DNA of 64,000 nt, taken from assembly GCF_002097715.1 (NCBI RefSeq), contig NZ_CP020737.1, positions 868,001 to 932,000 on the forward strand, read 5' to 3'. Shown here one piece after another: positions 57,514 to 64,000 of the stretch. The notes beneath the pieces were generated by a model that was not told the origin of the DNA, made no database searches, and worked only from the letters and a program-made list of their open reading frames with translations. A program made the translations under genes and the position numbers. Numbering within the stretch: the first letter of the stretch is position 1; each line of letters starts with the position of its first letter. This DNA comes from Burkholderia ubonensis subsp. mesacidophila. Its GTDB lineage: Bacteria > Pseudomonadota > Gammaproteobacteria > Burkholderiales > Burkholderiaceae.

Positions 57514-58339
57514 CAGCGCTGAAGCTGCGGCAATCGACCGCGGAGGCAGCGACCTTGGCTCTCACAGCGGACGCGACGACATTCTCGTTGGCGTGAAGTC
57601 GGCGCGCGTGTGGGGAACCTTGGGGTGGCATGACATTCGCCAGCGATATCGCCGGTCGGTGATAGGGCCGTTCTGGTTTACGCTCAGCACGGCGATCATG
57701 GTCGTCGTGCTTGGCGCACTGTACTCGACCCTCCTGCACCAGGAGATCAAGGACTACCTGCCGTATCTGGCGGTAGGGCTGGTTCTCTGGCAGTACTTGG
57801 CGACCGTCGCGAATGAGGGGTGTAACGCTTTCATTGGTTCCGCCTTCATGATCAAGCAGATACGGATTCCGCTTACGATTCATGCATGTCGTATCGTATG
57901 GCGCAACTTCGTGATCATGCTTCACAGTTTCCCGGTCGTCGTGGTGTTGCTGATCGCATTCGGACACTGGCCCACATGGGAATTTCTGTTGGTGCCGCTT
58001 GGATTGTTTCTGCTGCTGCTGCACGGAGTATGGATCAGTGTAACGCTCGGGATATTGTGTGCCCGTTTTCGCGATATTCCGCCGATCGTTACCAATTTGA
58101 TTCAAGTGGTGTTTTTTTTCACGCCGGTGATGTGGTCTCCTGAAATTCTGAAGGAGCGCGCCTGGGTGGCTGAATACAATCCGCTCTATCACTTGATGGA
58201 AATTGTGCGTGCGCCGATTACCGGTCGACCGATACATTGGGAATCCTGGGTGTGGTCGGTGGCAATGCTTGTCGCAGGGCTTGCATTTTCGCAATTCCTG
58301 ATGCGACGCACCCGTAATCGGGTTCCATACTGGCTTTGA
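57500..58339 (+). CDS. wzm: O-antigen ABC transporter permease
   Basis: 279 residues from the ATG at 57500 (GAGG seven bases upstream); an ATG at 57494 is also possible. ABC-2 type permease with about six helices and the N-terminal RVWGTLGWHDIRQRYRRSVIGPFWFTLSTAIMV typical of Wzm. The C-terminal part has VVFFFTPVMWSPEILKERAWVAEYNPLYHLMEIVRAPI. It moves undecaprenyl-linked O-chains across the inner membrane with Wzt. Its start lies inside the manC end. Confidence 0.94.
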   Translation: MGVLNSAEAAAIDRGGSDLGSHSGRDDILVGVKSARVWGTLGWHDIRQRYRRSVIGPFWFTLSTAIMVVVLGALYSTLLHQEIKDYLPYLAVGLVLWQYLATVANEGCNAFIGSAFMIKQIRIPLTIHACRIVWRNFVIMLHSFPVVVVLLIAFGHWPTWEFLLVPLGLFLLLLHGVWISVTLGILCARFRDIPPIVTNLIQVVFFFTPVMWSPEILKERAWVAEYNPLYHLMEIVRAPITGRPIHWESWVWSVAMLVAGLAFSQFLMRRTRNRVPYWL

Positions 58340-58343
58340 TACC

Positions 58344-59102
58344 GTGAGTTCATCTATTGTTGCAGAGGGAATATTTGTCGAATTCCCTATTTACGAAAAT
58401 TCCCATCGCTCACTGAAGAAAGCGGTACTGAATCTGACGACCGGTGGTCGCATCGGTCAGGATGCGGGAAAACATACGATCGTTCGCGCACTCGATGACC
58501 TGAGTTTCGAGTTCACCGACGGTGCGCGTGTTGGCCTTGTCGGGCATAACGGCTCCGGAAAGACTACGCTGTTACGTACGCTGTCCGGGGTCTACGAGCC
58601 GGTCCGAGGCAAGCTGAAGGTGCACGGTAGGGTTGCCTCGCTGCTGGACGTGTCCATGGGGCTCGATCCGGATGCCACCGGGTTCGAAAATATCTACCTG
58701 CGTGGCATTCTTGACGGCCTGTCGCCAAGCAGAATTCGCAGCAAGATCGACGAAATTGCTGATTTCAGCGACCTCGGAGAGTACTTGAACCTGCCGGTCC
58801 GGACTTATTCGAGCGGGATGATGCTGCGCCTGGCGTTCGCGATCTCGACGAGTGTCGAGGCCGACATTCTGATCATGGACGAGTGGCTCAGCGTCGGCGA
58901 CGCCGAGTTCAGCGCCAAGGCTGCGCGACGTCTTGAAACCTTGGTGGGGAATGCATCCATTGTCGTGATCGCGACCCATGATCCGACGTTGGTCGCGCGC
59001 GTGTGCACCCGAAAAATCAGCCTCGAGCACGGGAAGATCGTGGCGGACGAGCCGATCACACCCGCGGTACAAGCACCGCCCACCGCGTCGTCGCTTTCCT
59101 GA
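58344..59102 (+). CDS. wzt: O-antigen ABC transporter ATP-binding protein
   Basis: 252 residues from a GTG at 58344, 4 bp after wzm. Walker A VGLVGHNGSGKTTLLRTLSG, signature RTYSSGMMLRLAFAIST, Walker B ADILIMDEWLSVGDAEF, and switch IVVIATHD. There is no C-terminal carbohydrate-binding domain, so O-chain length is probably not checked by end-group recognition as in long Wzt proteins. Confidence 0.95.
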   Translation: MSSSIVAEGIFVEFPIYENSHRSLKKAVLNLTTGGRIGQDAGKHTIVRALDDLSFEFTDGARVGLVGHNGSGKTTLLRTLSGVYEPVRGKLKVHGRVASLLDVSMGLDPDATGFENIYLRGILDGLSPSRIRSKIDEIADFSDLGEYLNLPVRTYSSGMMLRLAFAISTSVEADILIMDEWLSVGDAEFSAKAARRLETLVGNASIVVIATHDPTLVARVCTRKISLEHGKIVADEPITPAVQAPPTASSLS

Positions 59103-59174
59103 AAGCGCTCCTCCGCCGCAGGCGATCGAATATCAAACGGCGGCTCACCCGGTGAGCCGGGAAAGGCATCAAAC

Positions 59175-60557
59175 ATGCGTTCAGACCATCCTTTGATTCG
59201 CTATGGCGGGTCGTTGTTCAGGCACCAGCCCTTTCGCTTTCTGAAAGGTGCCGCGGGAGCGTATATCGCATACCCGATCGCGGAGAGTCGCGAAAAGCGC
59301 AACGTCCGTCCCAAGGTCACGGAATTGCACCGGCACTATGCACTGCCGGTCGAGCAACGCAGGCGGATTGCGCTCGATCGTTTGGTGCAGATCCTGCAGT
59401 TCGCCGGCGAGCATGTGCCTTACTACCGAGATCTTTTCCGCGAAAGGAATTTCGATCCGCTGAAAGCCGGCCTGGATCCGCGCTATCTCGAGTCTTTACC
59501 GTATCTGACCAAAGACATCATACGAGAACAGGGGGCGCGTCTGCTTTCAAAGCCACTGGAAGCGGTGCGGCATCATGCGTGCAAGACGGGGGGGTCCACC
59601 GGCCTCTCGTGCACGATTTACTACGACCAGGAGGCTGCTGATTATTCGTCGGCCGTGACGTTCTACGCGCGTCAACGGATCGGCAAGCGCGGCTACCGGC
59701 CAGAGTTGCATTTTGCCTGTCGCTTCCCTGGCGAGGCCGCTCCGAATTGGCCATCCCGCGAAGACTTTAAATGCTTCGCGATGAATCGAAGCAACATCTT
59801 CTTTGACAGCATCGACGACAAAGGTCTCGAGGAGATTTGGCAAACGCTCAAGGCGCGGCGGCCATTTCTCGCGCACGGGCATCCATCGACCATGTATGCG
59901 CTCGCATGTTACGTCGAAAGGAAATACGGGAGCGGCAAGGCATTCGAAGTTTTCGAGTCGAGCGGCGAATTGCTTGAGCCCCAGGCGCGCTTGATCATCG
60001 AGCGTGCGCTGCGGTGCCGCGTGATCAACCGCTACGGTCTCGCCGAACTCGGAGTGATGGCGTACGAACTCGACGGCCACGACGCAGGATTTCAGATTCT
60101 CGAATCGGAAGGGTGGCCCGAGAGTCGCCAACTCGATGCGGAAGCAGACGGCGCCAGCGAGCTGGTATTCACGGGATTCCGCAATCACCTCATGCCGTTG
60201 ATTCGCTATGCAACGGGTGATCTCGCTCGTGTCGAAGAGCGCAATGGCGCAATGTATCTGGCCGACGTGGTTGGCCGGATTCACGACGTCGTACCGATCA
60301 ACGGCGTTGCTCATGCAACGCATCACATTCAGGACATGCTCGATCACCGGGTCGGTGGCATTCAGGAGTTTCAGATCGATCTACGTACCGTACCGCCTAC
60401 GCTGCGCATCGTGCTTGAGCCGTGGGCGGCCGAAGAGGACACGACACGCAAGCTGCGCGGCTATTGGGGTGACGCATTCGCAATCGAGTATGTCGGTCAT
60501 GATGCGCTGGTGCGGGTAGGGAGCCGTGCCAAATTCCGCCATGTGGTGACTGCATGA
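59175..60557 (+). CDS. PaaK/CapK-like adenylate-forming ligase-family protein
   Basis: 460 residues from the ATG at 59175. ANL-type fold of the phenylacetate-CoA ligase/CapK group: an N-terminal FAGEHVPYYRDLFRERNFDP, the P-loop-like KTGGSTGLSCTIYYD, VINRYGLAELGVMAYE, and LMPLIRYATGDLARVEERNG. In capsule and O-antigen loci such proteins are of unclear function, perhaps activating an acyl group for transfer to the sugar chain. It overlaps the deacetylase-like gene by ATGA. Confidence 0.82.
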   Translation: MRSDHPLIRYGGSLFRHQPFRFLKGAAGAYIAYPIAESREKRNVRPKVTELHRHYALPVEQRRRIALDRLVQILQFAGEHVPYYRDLFRERNFDPLKAGLDPRYLESLPYLTKDIIREQGARLLSKPLEAVRHHACKTGGSTGLSCTIYYDQEAADYSSAVTFYARQRIGKRGYRPELHFACRFPGEAAPNWPSREDFKCFAMNRSNIFFDSIDDKGLEEIWQTLKARRPFLAHGHPSTMYALACYVERKYGSGKAFEVFESSGELLEPQARLIIERALRCRVINRYGLAELGVMAYELDGHDAGFQILESEGWPESRQLDAEADGASELVFTGFRNHLMPLIRYATGDLARVEERNGAMYLADVVGRIHDVVPINGVAHATHHIQDMLDHRVGGIQEFQIDLRTVPPTLRIVLEPWAAEEDTTRKLRGYWGDAFAIEYVGHDALVRVGSRAKFRHVVTA

Positions 60558-62128
60558 TCGGCGTTATCTATTCAGCTAGCTCGGCGGTTGCGGGGCGATT
60601 GGTGTTGGCGTCGCTGCATCGTTCCGTCGGGTTGGGGCAAGCGCGCGCACTTGGTCTTAGCGTGCTGAGCACCTGCTCTGCATCGGTGCTGGTTGCTGTC
60701 GACGTGCCAGATGAGTTTGCCAACGCTTTGATCAGTTGGCTTGGGACGCCTGGACGCAAATTGCTTGTGTTTGGGCGAATGCCGCATGCGCTCGCAACTC
60801 GTCTGAATTGTCGACAGATTGAGCATGTGGAAGGTTTCGCCGACGCAGCACGCAGTGCGCCGGCGGCAAGCCGCTGCACCAGCCAGAGTAGCGCAACGGT
60901 GCGTTATACGACGCTCGTCGCTTCCCTCGGCGGGCGGGAGTGGGTGCGGCCATTCGAGCGTTTCGATTTCACTGATGAGTGGAACAACCTGGGTTTTGGC
61001 GCGATTCGATCGGATGATTCAATCTGGTCGGTCGGCGCTCCGCTGGATGTCCCGGAGTCCGCTCGGCTCGCGTCCGTGTATATCGAGCAAGACTGCCGGT
61101 TTGCGTATGCAGCCTTGTGGGACGACGAAGCGACGAGCGTGCTGTGGGTCAATCGGCCGGTCGGCCCTTGTGATTCGTTCGAATGGCGCGTCGTCGAGAA
61201 CTTCCTGTCGGGTTACAGGGCAGGTGAATTGCACTGTCAACCCGTGTTGAGCGAAGTCCCATGGGGCTATGACGCCGTGATTACCTCGCGACTTGATTGC
61301 GACGAGGACGTCGAATCCGCCCGCCCGCTTTGGGACGCGTATCGCCGACTTGGGGTGCCGTTTTCGCTGGCGGTGCATACCGCCAACCTCGGGAATACGA
61401 CGCATCACGTGATCCTGAAGGAGTTGGCCGCCGATCCGAGCGCGGCGATACTTTCCCACACAGCGACGCACGCGCCAAACTGGGGGGGGAGCTACGCGGC
61501 CGCGCTTGCGGAAGGTCGTGAATCCGCGCACCTGCTTGAGTCGGTCATTGCTCGACCGGTGCGATACGCGGTATCTCCGTTTCACCAAACGCCGCACTAT
61601 GCGCTCGAGGGGTTGGCCGATGCGGGTTATGCCGGATGTATCGGCGGAATCATCCGAAACGATCCGGAGTTCCTGTTGGCCCGCGGCGGCATCCTGGCTG
61701 GGATGCCGGAGGGGTTCGTAGGACATAGCCAGCAATGTATGCTTCACGGCGATTGCATGCTGGCGGAGGGCGATCCGTTCGCCGTGTTCAAGGCTGCATT
61801 CGACCTCGCCTATGAGACGAAGACGCTGTTCGGCTATCTTGATCATCCGTTTTCCGAACGATATCAGTACGGCTGGCGGACCGAGGACGAACGTATCTCG
61901 GCGCACGTGGAATTCGTTCGCTACATGCGCGCTCGCGCCAAACGTCCGCTCTTCATCAACGAAGAAGTCGCAATGGATTTCCTGCTTGCAAAGTCGATGC
62001 ATGACCTGACCGAGGACGGCGACACTTATGTCGTGACGTCGATGCGTGGCGCCACAGCGCCGCTTCCGCTTGCGGTCGAATATCGTGGCGAGCTTCTTGA
62101 GGTCACCGATAGCGGGCGGCTGCGATGA
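60554..62128 (+). CDS. Polysaccharide deacetylase-like (NodB-type) protein
   Basis: 524 residues from the ATG at 60554. A NodB-like catalytic domain lies in the second half: ITSRLDCDEDVESARPLWDAYRRLGVPFSLAVHT with D248 and D250, SHTATHAPNWGGS with H302 and H306, and YAVSPFHQTPHYALEGLADAGY. The first 220 residues match nothing I recognise. It would remove acetyl groups from a polysaccharide or lipid-linked sugar; absence of a signal peptide suggests cytoplasmic action on precursors. Tightly coupled to the PaaK-like gene and wecB. Confidence 0.75.
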   Translation: MIGVIYSASSAVAGRLVLASLHRSVGLGQARALGLSVLSTCSASVLVAVDVPDEFANALISWLGTPGRKLLVFGRMPHALATRLNCRQIEHVEGFADAARSAPAASRCTSQSSATVRYTTLVASLGGREWVRPFERFDFTDEWNNLGFGAIRSDDSIWSVGAPLDVPESARLASVYIEQDCRFAYAALWDDEATSVLWVNRPVGPCDSFEWRVVENFLSGYRAGELHCQPVLSEVPWGYDAVITSRLDCDEDVESARPLWDAYRRLGVPFSLAVHTANLGNTTHHVILKELAADPSAAILSHTATHAPNWGGSYAAALAEGRESAHLLESVIARPVRYAVSPFHQTPHYALEGLADAGYAGCIGGIIRNDPEFLLARGGILAGMPEGFVGHSQQCMLHGDCMLAEGDPFAVFKAAFDLAYETKTLFGYLDHPFSERYQYGWRTEDERISAHVEFVRYMRARAKRPLFINEEVAMDFLLAKSMHDLTEDGDTYVVTSMRGATAPLPLAVEYRGELLEVTDSGRLR

Positions 62129-63246
62129 AAGTCATGGTCATAATGGGCACGCGGCCCGAAGTGATCAAGCTGGCGCCCGTCGTCGCGGCATTGCGTGGCA
62201 ACGTCGATGTAGTCGTCTGCACGAGCGGCCAGCACCGGGAGATGCTGGCCCAGGCGCTTGCCTATTTCGGCATCGAACCGGACGTCGGCGTTGATACGAT
62301 GAGCCCTGGGCAGTCGTTGAACGTCCTGTCGGCACGCATCCTGACCGAGATGGATGGCGTTCTCGCGCGAGAGAAGCCGGACTGGGTGCTTGTACAAGGG
62401 GATACGACGACTGCGCTGTGTGCCGGCCTCGCTGCATTTCATCGCGGTATCGCGGTCGGTCACGTCGAAGCGGGGCTTCGAACCGGCGATCTTTCCAGCC
62501 CATTTCCCGAAGAGGCCAACCGCAGCTTGCTGGGGCGGATCGCGACCCGCCACTTTGCCCCGACCGAATCCGCCCGCCGGAACCTGCTGCGCGAGGGGAT
62601 CGACGACGCGTCCGTCGTTGTGACCGGTAATACGGTCGTGGATGCGATTGCACTGGCGAAACATGAATGGCTCGATGCGCCCGCATCCCTCCATTTGCCT
62701 GAGTCGTGCGATGTGACGCGACCATTCGTTCTGGTGACTTGTCACCGTCGTGAGAACTTCGGCGATACCCTGTTGGGCATCTGCCAGGTTCTGCGGCGCT
62801 TGTGCGAACGTTACACGCAGTACCAATGGATTTTCCCGGTTCATCTTAATCCTTCGATTCGGGAGCCCGTCATGCGCGAGCTGGCGGGGGTGCGGAATCT
62901 CGCATTGATTGAGCCCGTCGACTATCCGTCCAGCCTTTATCTGATCAGCCGCAGCGCGCTTGTCATCAGCGATTCCGGTGGTATCCAGGAAGAGGCGCCG
63001 AGCTTTGGTGTTCCGGTGGTCGTGATGCGCAATCACACCGAGCGAGGGGAGGGCGTCGAAGCAGGATTCGCCACGTTGGCCGGACAGGCTGCCGATCGGA
63101 TCGAGGCGGCAGCGTCGTCGTGGCTCGATGACGCGGCACGACGCGGGACGCTGCGCAATCGCCCGAACCCGTATGGAGACGGCCGGGCGTCGCAGCGTAT
63201 CGTCGCGAGCCTGCTTGGCCAGCCACAGGAGGTGTCTGGTGGCTGA
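62125..63246 (+). CDS. wecB: UDP-N-acetylglucosamine 2-epimerase
   Basis: 373 residues from the ATG at 62125, overlapping upstream by ATGA. Family motifs MKVMVIMGTRPEVIKLAPVVAAL, VQGDTTTALCAGLAAFHRGIAVGHVEAGLRTGDLSSPFPEEANR, VLVTCHRRENFGDTLLGICQ, and VISDSGGIQEEAPSFGVPVVVMRNHTERGEGVEAGF. Non-hydrolysing type: makes UDP-ManNAc for the O-chain. Full length. Confidence 0.97.
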   Translation: MKVMVIMGTRPEVIKLAPVVAALRGNVDVVVCTSGQHREMLAQALAYFGIEPDVGVDTMSPGQSLNVLSARILTEMDGVLAREKPDWVLVQGDTTTALCAGLAAFHRGIAVGHVEAGLRTGDLSSPFPEEANRSLLGRIATRHFAPTESARRNLLREGIDDASVVVTGNTVVDAIALAKHEWLDAPASLHLPESCDVTRPFVLVTCHRRENFGDTLLGICQVLRRLCERYTQYQWIFPVHLNPSIREPVMRELAGVRNLALIEPVDYPSSLYLISRSALVISDSGGIQEEAPSFGVPVVVMRNHTERGEGVEAGFATLAGQAADRIEAAASSWLDDAARRGTLRNRPNPYGDGRASQRIVASLLGQPQEVSGG

Positions 63247-64000
63247 AGTGAAAGGGTGGCCTGGCTCGCGTGGCGATTGCGTGCTTTTTTCGACAGCCGA
63301 CTGGGACGAGCCATACTGGACGAACAAGCAGCATACCGCGCGAGTGCTCGCGAAGAGTGGCTGGCGCGTGCTGTATGTTGAGAGCGTAGGCTTGCGCTCG
63401 CCAAAGCTCACAAGCGGCAAGGACTGGGGGCGCATCTGGCGCCGTCTGTGGCAAGGCGTGCGCTCCAATTTCGTTGCGCCGCCGCAGCGGGAGTCCAATG
63501 TCTGGGTGCTTTCGCCGCTGATGATTCCGGCAAAGCACCATTGGCCGTTGGTGCGTCGCTTCAACCAGACGTTGCTGCGGTGGAGCATCGCCCGGTTTGC
63601 GCGCCGGCGCTCGTTTCAGCAGCCGATTGTTTGGACTTACCACCCATTCATGCTCGATGCCGTTCGAGATCTGGAAAGCGGCGCACTCGTCTATCACTGC
63701 GTGGACGATCTCGCTGCTATTCCGGGGGTGGATGTCCCGGCCTTCCGCAGCGCGCAGCAAGACCTGCTCAAGCAGTGCGATTCGGTATTCACAACGGCTG
63801 TCGCGTTGCGAGACCAGTGCTTGCCATTTAATCCGAATACGCACTTCTTCTCCAACGTTGTCGATGCCGACCATTTCGGGAGAGCGTTGGAGCCCGGACC
63901 ATTGCCACGCGCCGTGGCCGACATTTCCGGCGTGAGGCTCGTGTACCACGGTGTCTTGTCCGATTTCAAGGTCGATTTCCCGCTTGTTCTGGCCGCCGCG
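63239..64000 (+). CDS. Glycosyltransferase, family 4-like (cut by window edge)
   Basis: 254 residues visible from a GTG at 63239 that overlaps the wecB stop, with a very good AGGAGG six bases upstream; the frame stays open to base 64000. The N-terminal Rossmann part of a GT-B enzyme: CVLFSTADWDEPYWTNKQHTARVLAKSGWRVLYVE, then YHCVDDLAAIPGVDVPAFRSAQQDLLKQCDSVFTTAVALRDQC, as in TuaH-type glycosyltransferases. The C-terminal nucleotide-sugar domain is beyond the window. Sugar unknown. Confidence 0.85.
   Translation, partial: MAEVKGWPGSRGDCVLFSTADWDEPYWTNKQHTARVLAKSGWRVLYVESVGLRSPKLTSGKDWGRIWRRLWQGVRSNFVAPPQRESNVWVLSPLMIPAKHHWPLVRRFNQTLLRWSIARFARRRSFQQPIVWTYHPFMLDAVRDLESGALVYHCVDDLAAIPGVDVPAFRSAQQDLLKQCDSVFTTAVALRDQCLPFNPNTHFFSNVVDADHFGRALEPGPLPRAVADISGVRLVYHGVLSDFKVDFPLVLAAA

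Overview
The window is a high-GC chromosomal stretch with strong GC bias at third codon positions. Gene content and order point to a Burkholderia, probably of the cepacia/pseudomallei type: flhDC, a CIRCE-controlled groESL, a pyrR-pyrB-pyrC' cluster, and an apaH-rmlBACD-manC-wzm-wzt O-antigen locus. The species is an inference from synteny and protein resemblance; no 16S or other marker is present. No tRNA, rRNA or CRISPR array was seen.

Layout. 1-2.4 kb: the end of an EamA transporter, a YhhS-type MFS gene, and a 290-bp intergenic element built of nested palindromes. 2.4-7.4 kb: xanthine dehydrogenase xdhA-xdhB-xdhC (XdhC lacks its usual N-terminal domain) and an NTF2-like gene. 7.4-11.4 kb: a LysR regulator, an HCCA-isomerase-like protein, a TAXI-type binding protein and a BON-domain protein. 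11.5-17.3 kb: two secreted hydrolases (3-hydroxybutyrate oligomer hydrolase and an S10 serine peptidase), with an IS110 element inserted between the first gene and its terminator. 17.3-20.6 kb: a TauE exporter, a DHA2 MFS pump and a DsbA-like protein.

20.6-24.7 kb: a D-amino-acid/arginine-type catabolic island (DauR-like regulator, ornithine-cyclodeaminase-family enzyme, periplasmic binding protein, D-amino-acid dehydrogenase) around a divergent promoter that carries two identical-plan 15-bp operators. 25.2-27.8 kb: a secreted protein made of about thirteen 44-residue repeats. 27.9-31.4 kb: a compact operon with an ECF sigma factor, its anti-sigma and four envelope-type proteins (YxFxxD protein, cupredoxin, LolA-like, SRPBCC). 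31.8-32.9 kb: a small ORF and flhD-flhC. 32.9-40.9 kb: a minus-strand iron-type operon (OprB porin, beta-propeller, EfeB peroxidase, FbpABC-like transporter) headed by a Fur-box-like site. 41.3-43.5 kb: CIRCE-groES-groEL.

43.5-52.1 kb: housekeeping genes (thiD, rubredoxin, a ChpA/FimL-like protein, algH-ruvX-pyrR-pyrB-pyrC'-plsC, apaH). 52.4 kb to the right edge: the O-antigen cluster, with dTDP-rhamnose synthesis (rmlBACD), GDP-mannose synthesis (manC), ABC-type O-chain export (wzm/wzt), a PaaK/CapK-like ligase, a NodB-type deacetylase-like protein, WecB and a glycosyltransferase that runs off the window. Base composition becomes less GC-rich from about 54.4 kb, as expected for a variable surface-antigen locus.
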